The notes: a model not told the origin generated them from the sequence alone. Shown: positions 44,160 through 53,822, counted from the first letter of the stretch. The stretch is 64,000 bases of DNA from Cohnella zeiphila (GCF_014212055.1 NZ_JACJVO010000025.1:1-64000), one strand, 5' to 3'. Numbers and translations: made by a program.

Positions 44160-45023
44160 CTAACCCGAACCAAAGGCAGCGATAACCCAAATCCCGCATA
44201 CGATGAATATGGATGCGACGAGTCTTCTGCCAACGTGCCGCTCCTTTAACAATGTTAAACCGAGAATGGTGCCGAAAACAATGCCGACCTCGCGCATTGG
44301 GGCAATGTTTGAGACAGGAGCCTGATTCATGGCGTACAAAAACAAAAGATAGGATCCAGGCGAAAGGATAGCGCCGATAAGAAGGACTGTCCGGTATTTC
44401 TGCCAAGATCTCCGAATTCGCTCAAAGGGCATAACGGAGCGCGTAATGCCAAGCATAAATCCGATGTTTGCAATGCCAAGCAGAGATAGCGGCGAGAGGT
44501 AATGCAAAAACAGCTTATCGATCAGCGTATACCCCGTCGTACACAGCCCTACCGATATCGCCAGGAAAACCGGTTTAAACCTAAGCCCTGCAGACTGAAC
44601 GCCAGGGAACCACCCGCTCATGACGATAAATCCGAATATCATGGAGATGATCCCCAGCCATCCCATTGCATGTAGAGACTCCGAGAGAAAGATTACGCCC
44701 AGCACCGGGGTGAGCACTGTCGACGTGCCTCTCATGATCGGGTACACCTGAGATAGATCGCCTTGTTTGTATGTTTGGGTCAAGAGGATGGCATACAATG
44801 CTTGTATCCCCATAGATAATATTGCAAGTACGATTCCCTTCCACGGGAGCCCCACCCGCGAGATTTCCAGACAAGCATAAACGAGGAGAACTGCGTTGCT
44901 CGGAACTAGAATGATCCATAAAAATGCCGCTTTATCTTCATTTTTTTTGGCAAGAAAGTTCCATATAGCATGGGCTAGGCCGGAACATAGGACAAGCACC
45001 AACGAAATGGATAACAACCCCAT
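44160..45023 (-). CDS. EamA/DMT-family transporter
   Basis: A 287-residue membrane protein with about ten hydrophobic helices in two EamA repeats (GLLSISLVLVLCSGLAHAIW at the N terminus; ISVGLCTTGYTLIDKLFLHY in the second half). Drug/metabolite transporters of this group export amino acids or metabolites; the substrate is unknown. It marks the left side of a stretch that is visibly less GC-rich than the first 44 kb. Upstream, a degenerate phosphatase/sulfatase-like gene lies on the same strand. Confidence 0.9.
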   Translation of the reverse strand: MGLLSISLVLVLCSGLAHAIWNFLAKKNEDKAAFLWIILVPSNAVLLVYACLEISRVGLPWKGIVLAILSMGIQALYAILLTQTYKQGDLSQVYPIMRGTSTVLTPVLGVIFLSESLHAMGWLGIISMIFGFIVMSGWFPGVQSAGLRFKPVFLAISVGLCTTGYTLIDKLFLHYLSPLSLLGIANIGFMLGITRSVMPFERIRRSWQKYRTVLLIGAILSPGSYLLFLYAMNQAPVSNIAPMREVGIVFGTILGLTLLKERHVGRRLVASIFIVCGIWVIAAFGSG

Positions 45024-45211
45024 CTCCTCCTATTCAGAATGTGAATCGAGTGCGACGAAGGATCAGATTCCGGGAGCCGTCATCGAATCTTACCCGGGTC
45101 TCAAATTCACGTTCTCCTTCGAACATCCGAATGCTACGCACTCCATGGGAAAGCCTTCCCGCCTGAAAACGTTATAGCCGGTCGCCCGTCTCTTCCCATG
45201 ACTGATTCTTA

Positions 45212-45440
45212 TTAGTTCGCAAACAAACCGTCCGGCAGCTTGGCTTCCCACGTACCGGGTACGGGCAATCCTAGCACGTGAACAACGACAGCCGCCGTGT
45301 CGATGATTCATGCCGCATTGCATTGTCGCTCCGGGCTTGACCCCGGGGCCGGTACAGCCCCAGAAAATCGTCTTAGCCAGCGGATAATCGCTCCCATGTT
45401 TCCGTGCATCCTCTCCTGATTTACGCGAATCGGTGTCCGC
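45212..45440 (-). pseudogene. Frameshifted C-terminal remnant of an alkaline-phosphatase-fold enzyme
   Basis: On the minus strand one frame reads AKTIFWGCTGPGVKPGATM and, after a shift near 45305, the next frame reads IIDTAAVVVHVLGLPVPGTW followed by EAKLPDGLFAN and a stop at 45212-45214. The second part is the typical C-terminal end of type I phosphodiesterase/alkaline-phosphatase or sulfatase-like proteins. No start, N-terminal half or intact frame can be found, so this is a decayed gene. The rest of the 45024-45682 gap holds AT-rich sequence and the deoR promoter. Confidence 0.6.
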
Positions 45441-45606
45441 CATTTCTCGCGAATTTCCCCGTGCGGGTAACTGTCTGGTTAAGCAGACAGATTCTTTACC
45501 GCAGGCATTAGCTCCAAGCATTCCCAATCTTATTCCTCTATAAAGGTGATTGTCAACATAAAACAACATAAATCAATTAATAACACAAACATTTATTGGG
45601 ATTTTC

Positions 45607-45635
45607 TTGAAAATCTGCAACCGGTCCGCTACACT
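45607..45635 (+). promoter_or_regulatory. Probable SigA promoter of the deoR-type gene
   Basis: TTGAAA (45607-45612), a 17-bp spacer and TACACT (45630-45635), 48 bp before the GTG start. Confidence 0.5.
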
Positions 45636-45682
45636 ATTGCTATAAGTAATTAGGCCAGTGAAAATTCGGAGGGGAAAACATC

Positions 45683-46468
45683 GTGTCTCTCATCGGCGAA
45701 GAACGGAAGAAAATGATTCTCGAGCTGCTGAACAGCAAAGGGAACGTCACGACGGCGGAACTGGTTCGCCAGCTGGACGTGTCCAAGGAGTCGGTGCGCC
45801 GATATATGGACGAGTTGGAGAGCGAAGGGAAGCTGAAGAAAGTATACGGCGGCGCAATCAAGCCCGAGGGTACCCGCGAGGAGCCGCCTCACCTGGAACG
45901 GATGGAGCTGCATCGGGAAGAGAAGGACCGGGTCGCCCGGCGAGCTGCGGAGCTCGTCCGGGACGGCGAGGTGATATTTCTGGATGAGGGCACGACGCCG
46001 CTATGCATGATTCCGTATTTGCAGCAGCGCGGACTTACTATACTGACGAACTCGTTCCCTGCGGCTTCGCTGCTGATCGATCGGCTCAATCAAGGACGAT
46101 TCGACGGGCGTGTCGTATTTCTAGGCGGGGAAATTCACGCCAAGCACGCCCGTTGTACGGGGGTGATGACAGTGGAATGGATGGATCGCCATTATGTCGA
46201 CAAGGCTTTTATCTCGATCGACGGACTTGATCCGGACTCGGGACTTACGAGCATGAACGACGGGAAGGCGGAGCTTTCCCGCAAAGCTATCGCGCATGCA
46301 GCAGAGCCGGTCGTCATTGCGGACGCTTCCAAGCTGGGGGTGCGCTTCTCGTATAAAATCGGCGAACTGCGGGACATTGCCTGCGTCGTATGCGATCAGC
46401 CCCCTCCGGCGGATTGGAAGTGCTTGCTCGAGCAGCAAGCGATTCGCTGGCGGACTGCTGCGGATTAA
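45683..46468 (+). CDS. DeoR-family transcriptional regulator
   Basis: A 261-residue regulator. The N-terminal winged helix reads RKKMILELLNSKGNVTTAEL, then LDVSKESVRRYMDELESEGK. The C-terminal DeoRC domain, which senses sugar phosphates, contains FLDEGTTPLCMIPYL and ILTNSFPAA. GTG 45683 follows GGAGGGG. It precedes the genes for the unclassified 836-residue protein and GH63-like hydrolase and probably represses them until a phosphorylated sugar accumulates. The target is inferred from position. Confidence 0.9.
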   Translation: MSLIGEERKKMILELLNSKGNVTTAELVRQLDVSKESVRRYMDELESEGKLKKVYGGAIKPEGTREEPPHLERMELHREEKDRVARRAAELVRDGEVIFLDEGTTPLCMIPYLQQRGLTILTNSFPAASLLIDRLNQGRFDGRVVFLGGEIHAKHARCTGVMTVEWMDRHYVDKAFISIDGLDPDSGLTSMNDGKAELSRKAIAHAAEPVVIADASKLGVRFSYKIGELRDIACVVCDQPPPADWKCLLEQQAIRWRTAAD

Positions 46469-46505
46469 GGTTGTGATTCAAGTTCCAAATATCGGCTATA
46501 ATCTT

Positions 46506-46640
46506 CCAAAATGTTTGGGCGCTGAATCCGGTTGTATGCTTTCTGACGTCCCGCTCTGAAGGAAGTATGGGTGCCTGAATCTTGTTGGTTGCTCCCCTGC
46601 CGTCGACGAGTTTATAACAAAAGTACAGTTCGGGACAATG
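46506..46640 (+). repeat. Intergenic element, copy A, with two internal units about 53 bp apart
   Basis: About 130 bp match the segment at 53855-53990 at roughly four of five positions, in the same orientation. Shared blocks include CTGAATCCGGTTGT, GGGTGCCTGAATCTTGT and GAGTTTATAAC. Internally CTGAATC recurs at 46522 and 46575. It ends about 50 bp before the 836-residue protein gene. The core resembles the 3.8-kb tandem array. Confidence 0.85.
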
Positions 46641-46692
46641 CAATCGTCCGGGGACTTACTTCGTAAATTCGTCAATGAAAGGACAAGAGGAC

Positions 46693-49203
46693 ATGACAAG
46701 CGGATTGCAATACGAGCCTATGCAATTGAAGAGAACCGTCATTAACCGCTGGCTCACCAGCGGCATCTTCGAAACGAAGATGAAGTTCGTTCCTATGACG
46801 ATGGAAGGCAATATCAACGACTGGCTTATCAAAGGGTTCTCTATTCATGAAAATCCTTGCCGGAAGGAGTTCGTAACGAACCGCAGAAGCCATGTGCCGG
46901 ACAAGATCGATATCGAACGGGCGCTTCCGGGCTCCACTCTGGCGCTGCGAGGCGAGGAGAAGCCGTGGGAGGTATACTTCCCTTGGGGGAATCCGCGTGT
47001 AGAGTGGTCGGGGTTCTGGTTCGTTCCTACACATTTGTGCACTTATGCCGTCACCGGCGTCGTCGCTTCGTCCGCACATCAGGCCAAACTGATTTTGAGA
47101 ACGTGCGGAGGATTGACGTTATGGCTGAACGGCAGTTTGGTGACCGATTTTGCTCCGTTTACACGCAACGTCGAGCAGGAGACAGAGCTGACGGTTGAGC
47201 TGCAGAAAGGCTTGAATGAATTGGTCATATGCTGCGAGGACCTGGCGGAGCGGGACACACAGTATTATTTCAATATCGAATACGAAGGGCCGGAAGCCAT
47301 ACGAATCCGGGTTCCGTTGGACCTGGGCACCTCGGCGGAAGACGTAAAAGCGGTGGAGCGGGCACTGGAAGATGCCTATTTTCCCAAGGATGTTGTAACT
47401 TCAGGCGATGTGAAGTTGATGGTGGCAAATCCTCTGAAGGAACGGCTTAGCTTCAACATCATACATGGCAGATCGTTTGATGGCAATGTGAGAAAGGTAG
47501 TGATGCTAGGACAAGGTGCTGCCGAAATAAATCTGGGGAAAGTATCGGGCTACGAAATGGGTTTTACGGTTTTGGGCTTCCAAACGAAGGTCGGTTCAGT
47601 CAACATTTCGAAGCTCGCTGCGTTGCAGCTGTTTCCACAGGCATACGGGGAAATTCAGGCGAATACGATCGAAGAGCGTAAACAGCTAGCTTTATCCTGC
47701 ATAGCCGATCATGGAGGACCGAGCATTCATACAGCGATCGCGCAACTCAAAACTGGACGCGATGTTAGAGCAGCTAAAGCGATGATCAGGCAGGGTATCC
47801 GGGGAATCAACGAGCGCAGAGACTGCAGTGATTTCTATTTGATCGGCTTGTTCAAGCTATGGAAGGAATACCGTCATACGGAGCTGTTCGAGCCTGACTT
47901 CTGGGAGGAGCTCAAAAGCTGCGTCCTGAATTTCCGCTATTGGATTGACGAGCCCGGAGACGATGTCATGTGGTTTTTCAGCGAAAATCACTCCCTGTTG
48001 TTCCATGCATGCGAATTACTCGGTGGCCAGCTGTTTTCTGAGGAAACCTTTACAAACAGCGGCGAGAGCGGCTTGATTCATCGACAAAAGGGCGAAGAAC
48101 GGTTGGCCCAATGGTTCGAGCGCTTCTTTGCCGAAGGATTGACGGAATGGAATTCTAGCACTTATATTCCGATCGACGTCGTCGGGCTATTGCATATTTA
48201 CGATTTGGCCGAATCCGAAAAGCTTCGGGCTATGGCGAAGCAAGCGATGGATTTGCTCTATGGCTATATTGCAATCAACTCTCATCAAGGATTTGTCGCC
48301 TCCACCTTCGGACGGTCAAACGAGAAAGAAATCAAAGGGCATTATATCGTCGGAACGACTTCCCTATGCTGGATCGGCTATGGAGTTGGCAATGTGAACA
48401 GTTACGCAACAAGCAACGTTATTTTGTGCCTAACCGATTATGCGCCGCCTAAGACGTACGAGTCCTACTTAAAAGTGGACGTAAATGAAGAACTCATCTT
48501 TAAAAATGAGCAAGGCAAAGATGGATACGCCAAGCTGTACATGTATAAAAGAGCCGGATATGCGATGTCCTCTATTTATAATTTCCGACCCGGGCTCCCG
48601 GGTTATCAAGAACATGTCGTTGAAGCCTTCTTTACGCCGGAAGCGCAGGTATGGGTCAATCATCCCGGCGAGCGCAATTGCTTCGGAACAGGTCGTCCAA
48701 GCTTTTGGGCCGGAAACGGGTACCTGCCTAAAGTGGCCCAATACAAAGGGTTAAGCATACTGATGTACCGAATTGATCCTAAGCATAGCGTCGATTTTAC
48801 TCACGCCTATTTTCCGGTTGCGGAGTTCGACCGAACCGAGCAGGCAGGAGGATGGCATTTCGCCGAGAAAAACGGCGCTTATATTGCCGTATACGCACAG
48901 AACGGAAGTGAGCTTATGCAAACTGGTCCCGACAGGGGCCGGGAGCTGCGCTCGGAAGGATACGATAACGTATGGCTTTTGCGGGCGTCGGATCGATGGG
49001 AGAGCGGCTCCTTTGAGCAATTTATGAATGATGTATGCGCCATGGAACGGAAGGTCTTCTCGCCCTACGAGGTATCCATTGCAGACCGGAAGTATGGCAG
49101 CCTTCACATGCCGTGGGAAGGGCATCTCTCGGTCAACGGCATGGAACAAACCGAGCATTTCGGCGGCGTGGAAGGGCGTATCGAACGGATTACATCTACG
49201 TGA
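46693..49203 (+). CDS. Large protein of unknown function, probably (alpha/alpha)-barrel carbohydrate-active enzyme
   Basis: An 836-residue protein I cannot assign to a named family. It has no signal peptide or membrane segment. Residues about 100-190 look like a beta-sandwich carbohydrate-binding domain (KLILRTCGGLTLWLNGSLVT and LQKGLNELVICCEDL are typical of lectin-like N-terminal modules). The middle, about 330-580, is helical with conserved-looking MWFFSENHSLLFHACELLGG, NSSTYIPIDVVGLLHIY and VASTFGRSNEKEIKGHY, suggesting a barrel with acidic and histidine active-site residues. The rest is beta-rich. ATG 46693 has AAAGGA at good spacing; ATG 46675 does not. Neighbours (DeoR regulator, GH63-like hydrolase, sugar ABC transporter) favour a glycoside hydrolase or polysaccharide lyase. 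Confidence 0.75.
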   Translation: MTSGLQYEPMQLKRTVINRWLTSGIFETKMKFVPMTMEGNINDWLIKGFSIHENPCRKEFVTNRRSHVPDKIDIERALPGSTLALRGEEKPWEVYFPWGNPRVEWSGFWFVPTHLCTYAVTGVVASSAHQAKLILRTCGGLTLWLNGSLVTDFAPFTRNVEQETELTVELQKGLNELVICCEDLAERDTQYYFNIEYEGPEAIRIRVPLDLGTSAEDVKAVERALEDAYFPKDVVTSGDVKLMVANPLKERLSFNIIHGRSFDGNVRKVVMLGQGAAEINLGKVSGYEMGFTVLGFQTKVGSVNISKLAALQLFPQAYGEIQANTIEERKQLALSCIADHGGPSIHTAIAQLKTGRDVRAAKAMIRQGIRGINERRDCSDFYLIGLFKLWKEYRHTELFEPDFWEELKSCVLNFRYWIDEPGDDVMWFFSENHSLLFHACELLGGQLFSEETFTNSGESGLIHRQKGEERLAQWFERFFAEGLTEWNSSTYIPIDVVGLLHIYDLAESEKLRAMAKQAMDLLYGYIAINSHQGFVASTFGRSNEKEIKGHYIVGTTSLCWIGYGVGNVNSYATSNVILCLTDYAPPKTYESYLKVDVNEELIFKNEQGKDGYAKLYMYKRAGYAMSSIYNFRPGLPGYQEHVVEAFFTPEAQVWVNHPGERNCFGTGRPSFWAGNGYLPKVAQYKGLSILMYRIDPKHSVDFTHAYFPVAEFDRTEQAGGWHFAEKNGAYIAVYAQNGSELMQTGPDRGRELRSEGYDNVWLLRASDRWESGSFEQFMNDVCAMERKVFSPYEVSIADRKYGSLHMPWEGHLSVNGMEQTEHFGGVEGRIERITST

Positions 49204-49244
49204 AGGTATGCGACGAATGGAGCCGAAGGAAGGAGATTGCTTAA

Positions 49245-49442
49245 ATGATGAATTCAGGTGAGGTGTTTTTGCCGGCTTTATCCCCTGAAAGTGTAGGTAT
49301 TCCTTCTTCGGCGATTCTTAACTTTCTTGAGAGAATCGACAGGGAACAATTATGTATGCATGGGTTCTTATTATTGAGGAGAGGGCAAATAGCTGCTGAA
49401 GGCTACTGGGTTGATGACGAAAGCAGCCGAATGGTTCCTTGA
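49245..49442 (+). pseudogene. Truncated N-terminal fragment of a beta-lactamase-like serine hydrolase
   Basis: A 65-codon frame reads PALSPESVGIPSSAILNFLE and HGFLLLRRGQIAAEGYWVDD, then stops. This is the start of class C beta-lactamase/esterase-fold proteins, which normally run on for 300 or more residues to an SxxK motif. The remainder is missing; the next gene starts 82 bp later. I read it as a deletion remnant. A short functional protein is unlikely. Confidence 0.6.
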
Positions 49443-49523
49443 TGAGTATACAGGATTTGCAAGTGGTCTTATGACAGATCGATATATGGGAAATCAAAAT
49501 GAGAAACAAAGGAGGGGGTTGCG

Positions 49524-51236
49524 ATGATTGCAGTAGATCGCAAATCATTGCCTCAGGTGCTTGGGGAAGGAGGCATTTTTGCTTATTCCGGCTGGGACGG
49601 AGAGACTTGTGCACGCGCGGAGTTCGTTGGAACATGGGGGAAAGAGCGCTTATCCTTGCTGGTTCACACCCCATTGCGCAGGAAGCTAATTGTCCCTTTG
49701 CGGGAAGAGGCCAAGCTCCGATTTGTCACCGGCGATGTTTGTGTTTTCGAAGACGGGGTAAGCGAGACAAAGCTTGTGTTTACCGCATGGCATACAATCA
49801 TCGGCGAAAGTTCAGCGGCGGAAGAGACCGGGCTTTTCGAGGAAGGCGGCCTTGAAGACAGCGTCATGCGCAAGGACGGCTTTCAGATCTCGTACGATCA
49901 AGTGAAAGGGGATGTTGTCGTCCTGCTCCAGGCGAACAATCGATTCGCTTTAGCTTTTGGAAACTCGGCTGAAGAAGCCTGTTATCGCGCGCGCGAGGGG
50001 ATTCGGTCCGACATCGATTCTGCAATCGGGAGCCGATTGCAAATTTACTCTCTCGTACCGCAATTGGCATCGACTCGGCGCACAGAGCTGCTGAATAAAT
50101 GTGTCAGTGTCATGAAGGTCAATACGATGGCGCCAGAAGGAGCAAGAAAGCGCTTTTGGTCCACGCCGGATCGAGTACCGCATAAAGATATGTGGCTCTG
50201 GGACACCGTATTTCACTCCCTTGCCATGAATAAACTTTCCCCTTTCCTTTCATGGGAGTGCTTGGCAAGCATGCTGGAGTCACAGTTGGATGATGGGATG
50301 CTGCCTCATCAGATTTCAGTGCATGGCAGTCGTTCTTCCCTTACTCAGCCTCCTATTATGGCATGGGGAGTTTGGCAAAACTATCAATACCATAAGCAAA
50401 AAGTTCTGTTGGAACAAGCATTGCCGCGGTTGGAAGCGTACTTGCAATGGAATTTGAATCATCGCGACTCGAACGGGAATGGGCTTTTGGAGTGGGAGAT
50501 CGAAGGAGATGTAAATTGTCGTTCCGGCGAATCGGGGATGGACAATTCCAGCCGATTCGACGAGGCGTGCAAGCTGGACGCTGTCGATTTTAACGTGTTT
50601 ATGGCACAGGACATGGCTTGTACAGCGGCAATCTGCCGAGAGTTGGGAATTGCGGACAAGACCCTATTCTGGGAAAGGTCGGCTCAAACAATGGAAAGCC
50701 AAATCTTAGAAAACCTTTGGGATAAAGAAGACGGCTTTTTCTACGACCGCAAATTCGATCGGACTTTTTCCAAGGTAAAGGCTGTCAGTGGTTTTCTTCC
50801 CTTGCTGCTTGATGGCATTCGCGAGGAGCAAATAGATCGACTGGTCGACATGATGAAGGACAAGAGGCATTTTCTTACGAAATATCCTTTACCCAGTATC
50901 GCGATCTCGGATTCGACGTGGTCGACCGATATGTGGAGAGGTCCGGTATGGATCAATTTGAATTATTTGATTATTCTCGGCCTTAGAAAGCATCAGCGTC
51001 ATGGAGAAGCTCACATCCTGCAGGAGCGCACGGTGGAACTGGTCCAAAACTATTATGAACAATACGGCGTCACGTTCGAATATTACGATTCTAAAGACGA
51101 GCTTCCCCCGGTTGCTTGCGATCGCAAGGGCCCTCGGCGATTGCCGTACGATATACGGAACAAATACGATTCGATTCGGGACTATCATTGGACGGCCGCG
51201 CTTACGGCCTGTCTGATATGGCCGGATTCCCAATAA
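49524..51236 (+). CDS. GH63/GH37-like (alpha/alpha)6 glycoside hydrolase
   Basis: A 570-residue intracellular enzyme of the trehalase/glucosidase clan. After a beta-rich N-terminal domain, the helical barrel shows DMWLWDTVFHSLAMNKL, LESQLDDGMLPHQI, LTQPPIMAWGVWQNY, RSGESGMDNSSRFD (with the likely general acid Asp), VDFNVFMAQDMA and WRGPVWINLNYLIILGL. Bacterial relatives hydrolyse alpha-glucosides, mannosylglycerate or glucosylglycerate. GGAGGG precedes ATG 49524. A clear terminator follows, so it ends the operon that probably begins with the 836-residue protein. Confidence 0.85.
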   Translation: MIAVDRKSLPQVLGEGGIFAYSGWDGETCARAEFVGTWGKERLSLLVHTPLRRKLIVPLREEAKLRFVTGDVCVFEDGVSETKLVFTAWHTIIGESSAAEETGLFEEGGLEDSVMRKDGFQISYDQVKGDVVVLLQANNRFALAFGNSAEEACYRAREGIRSDIDSAIGSRLQIYSLVPQLASTRRTELLNKCVSVMKVNTMAPEGARKRFWSTPDRVPHKDMWLWDTVFHSLAMNKLSPFLSWECLASMLESQLDDGMLPHQISVHGSRSSLTQPPIMAWGVWQNYQYHKQKVLLEQALPRLEAYLQWNLNHRDSNGNGLLEWEIEGDVNCRSGESGMDNSSRFDEACKLDAVDFNVFMAQDMACTAAICRELGIADKTLFWERSAQTMESQILENLWDKEDGFFYDRKFDRTFSKVKAVSGFLPLLLDGIREEQIDRLVDMMKDKRHFLTKYPLPSIAISDSTWSTDMWRGPVWINLNYLIILGLRKHQRHGEAHILQERTVELVQNYYEQYGVTFEYYDSKDELPPVACDRKGPRRLPYDIRNKYDSIRDYHWTAALTACLIWPDSQ

Positions 51237-51279
51237 GGAGAGACATTCTAATTAGCGTCCGATAAGATCGTTTTTCACC

Positions 51280-51303
51280 CCCGACCGAATGAGGTCGGGT
51301 TTT
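51280..51303 (+). terminator. Rho-independent terminator after the GH63-like gene
   Basis: CCCGACC (51280-51286) pairs with GGTCGGG (51293-51299) around a 6-nt loop, followed by TTTT, 44 bp after the stop codon. The rest of the 339-bp gap up to 51575 holds AT-rich promoter sequence. Confidence 0.88.
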
Positions 51304-51527
51304 CTGCATGTCTGGAGAGCTGAGAGTCTCTCTGCCGATTCGGAGTTATTTTGGTACAATAAATGCGTAGCCCCAAGTTTGACAGCAGCCCCACGAAATA
51401 TCCAGAACCCCATAAGATCAAGAACCATGCTTCGAATAAATATAGAAAGAAATCTATTTATTCAGAGGCAAATGCTTAGTAGAATACTTCTTAATTTTGC
51501 GAGAATAATCGTATGATATAAAATAAA

Positions 51528-51547
51528 TATAATTGTATTCGCTTTCA
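51528..51547 (+). promoter_or_regulatory. -10 element and candidate cre site upstream of the YesS-like regulator
   Basis: TATAAT at 51528-51533 is followed at once by TGTATTCGCTTTCA (51534-51547), which matches the cre consensus at 13 of 14 positions. A CcpA site directly over the transcription start would repress the regulator when preferred sugars are present. Confidence 0.5.
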
Positions 51548-51575
51548 ATAATGCTCGAAACGGGAGAGATGCGGT

Positions 51576-53822
51576 TTGAAGAAAAGTTGGTACAAAAGAA
51601 TGCTTTTTTCCTATGCGAAGGCGTTATACACAACAATTTCCATTATTCTCTTGCTATCCTGTTTCGTCATCAGCGAGGTTTCGTTCCGGGGAACCGAAAA
51701 GGCAAACCGCGTCTCCGCCTCCTATGTCTCCGATTCCATCGAGCAATCTCTTAAAGAAGCCGAACGGGTTGTGCTGGTGCAACTTGAGGACAACCAAGCT
51801 TTTCAAGATTTTTTCGAGCCTTCCTCCTCATCGAATTCTCGTTTGATCAACTATGAAGCATCCAGCGAAATACGGCAAATCATGAAGGATGTTCCTGTTA
51901 TTTACTCCATCTGTCTTTACAGGGCGAGCGACAATTCCGTCCTGACGCAGGATCGGTATCAACAGCTGCCGTTCTTTTCGGACCACGAGTTCATGTCGCA
52001 ATCGATTCGGTCGGCGCCGGAGGATCATTGGTCCGAAGCGCGGTTTTATCCGGAGTATCTAAACGGGGGAAAAGATAAGAAAGTGATTTCCATTGTGAAA
52101 AAAGCACCGATTCCGCTTGGCAGTCAGGGCGTTGTCGTCATCAATGTTTCGCTCGATTCGCTCCTGTCCGTCGCCAACGACATGATCAACCCGGACATTA
52201 TGTTCATGGTTATACACAGCGGCGATCAAACGATGATGTACCCATCCCGTAAGAGCCTTCCAAACCAACGGGATATTCTGACCCGAATCGATTCGCCCTA
52301 TGCAAGTATGCAATTCGAGAGCGGGATCACGGGAGGCTGGTTCTTCAAATGGATGCATGTGATCTCTCGAGGCTGGGTTGCCCTTGGCGTTGCCGCCATT
52401 CTGTTCAGCCTCATGTCTCTCGTTTATATCACGAGAAGAAACTACCGTCCCATCGAGCAAATCTTGGGACAGATACAGACTTGGGTCGGTAAGAATGAGT
52501 CGAAAGGAACCGAAGACGACGAATTCGCTTTTATCAGCACCGTGCTGGAAAATGTCATCGATCAGAATCTGTCCTATGAAAAACAGAGCCGTCAGGATCT
52601 TCCCGTACGCCGGAAGCAGTTCTTCATGGATCTGATCGCCGGCGACCCGTCTCTTACGGAATCGGCATTGCGAGCCAATCTGTCGAAGTTCAATATCAGC
52701 TTGTCGAAGGAATCAGCCGAAACTCTCCCTATTCGCTCCGCAATTGTGGAAATGGACGGTTACCTGGACTTTCAGGCCAAATATAACACGAAGGATCAAA
52801 ATTTGCTGCGATTCTCGCTGACGAACGTACTGCATGAGTTTTTCGATCGTCATCATTACACTCTCTGGCCGGAGTGGATAGAAGCTAACCGGCTTACGGT
52901 GCTGCTCGTGAGCCATTCCCCTGACCAGGCGGATCAGGAGATCTGGGAGAAATTCCGCACATGGGTCGCCGTTCACTTGAGGTTTTCCGTCACGCTCGGA
53001 ATCGGAGGCCAAGCGAATTCGTGGCGGGAAATTCCAGCCTCCTTTGCTCAAGCGGCAATGGCGCTTCATTACAAATGCTCGCTAGGAATGAATCGGTTGA
53101 TCCGGCATGAGGAACTGAGCGCGCGGCAAAGCGGCGATTTATCGCGATATTACGCCAGAATCGGCTCCATCATTGACGAGTTTCGCATGTTTAAATCCGA
53201 TTGGGAAGCGCAACTTGACGAATTGTTCCGCCATTTGGAAACCGACTTATTCAATAAAGAAGAGATCCGGCATTTGTTCGTCTTTATGCTTCGCTCATTT
53301 CAACGCATGATCGACACCATGCCCGAGGAGATCCGGGAGTATTGGCAGTCTGCGCAAGTGAATTTAACCGAGCTTATGGAGCTTGAGACGCTCGAGGCGA
53401 TGCTGCCGCCTCTATCGTCCAGTTTGAAGCGGATGCTCAAGTTCTCTATCGATTATCGCCAGGCGAATGCGAATCGCCAGCTTCTCTCCGAGATCCGGAA
53501 TTACATCGAGGACCATTACGATTCTCCGGATTTGTCTCTGGATCACATAGGGGACAAATTTCGTATCAACGGGAAATATTCCAGTCAACTCTTTAAGCAG
53601 CAATTCGGCATGACGTTTGTTGATTTTCTGATCAATCTGCGGATGGACCATGCCAAACGGATGTTGCTCGACACCGAGGATTCGATAAACGATATTGCGC
53701 TGAAAGTCGGCTATCTCCATCCGATTTCATTCGGGCGCGCCTTCAAGCGGGCGACTGGCGTTACGCCAAGCGATTATCGCAAATATATGCGCAATCCGGA
53801 TATTGAAGAATCCGCAGAATAA
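51576..53822 (+). CDS. Membrane-anchored AraC-family regulator (YesS-like)
   Basis: A 748-residue one-component membrane regulator. TM1 is near residues 13-33, an extracytoplasmic sensor domain spans to about 255, TM2 is near 262-285 (WVALGVAAILFSLMSLVYI), then a long cytoplasmic region. The AraC DNA-binding domain at the end reads LSLDHIGDKFRINGKYSSQL and INDIALKVGYLHPISFGRAF. B. subtilis YesS, which controls rhamnogalacturonan genes, has the same plan and length. The start is TTG 51576 behind CGGGAGAGA. It lies before a binding-protein/permease/permease set that it probably activates when the sugar binds outside the cell. Confidence 0.92.
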   Translation: MKKSWYKRMLFSYAKALYTTISIILLLSCFVISEVSFRGTEKANRVSASYVSDSIEQSLKEAERVVLVQLEDNQAFQDFFEPSSSSNSRLINYEASSEIRQIMKDVPVIYSICLYRASDNSVLTQDRYQQLPFFSDHEFMSQSIRSAPEDHWSEARFYPEYLNGGKDKKVISIVKKAPIPLGSQGVVVINVSLDSLLSVANDMINPDIMFMVIHSGDQTMMYPSRKSLPNQRDILTRIDSPYASMQFESGITGGWFFKWMHVISRGWVALGVAAILFSLMSLVYITRRNYRPIEQILGQIQTWVGKNESKGTEDDEFAFISTVLENVIDQNLSYEKQSRQDLPVRRKQFFMDLIAGDPSLTESALRANLSKFNISLSKESAETLPIRSAIVEMDGYLDFQAKYNTKDQNLLRFSLTNVLHEFFDRHHYTLWPEWIEANRLTVLLVSHSPDQADQEIWEKFRTWVAVHLRFSVTLGIGGQANSWREIPASFAQAAMALHYKCSLGMNRLIRHEELSARQSGDLSRYYARIGSIIDEFRMFKSDWEAQLDELFRHLETDLFNKEEIRHLFVFMLRSFQRMIDTMPEEIREYWQSAQVNLTELMELETLEAMLPPLSSSLKRMLKFSIDYRQANANRQLLSEIRNYIEDHYDSPDLSLDHIGDKFRINGKYSSQLFKQQFGMTFVDFLINLRMDHAKRMLLDTEDSINDIALKVGYLHPISFGRAFKRATGVTPSDYRKYMRNPDIEESAE

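Noticed and set aside
45090..45569. Minus-strand intact gene of 159 codons
   Set aside because: Only part of the frame resembles a known protein, and the resemblance continues in another frame, so I call a frameshifted remnant instead.
46506..46640. Coding remnant of a transposase within the duplicated element
   Set aside because: The minus strands of both copies share a short reading-frame stretch (YKL...KIQAP), but one-base length differences break the frame and no transposase motif is visible.
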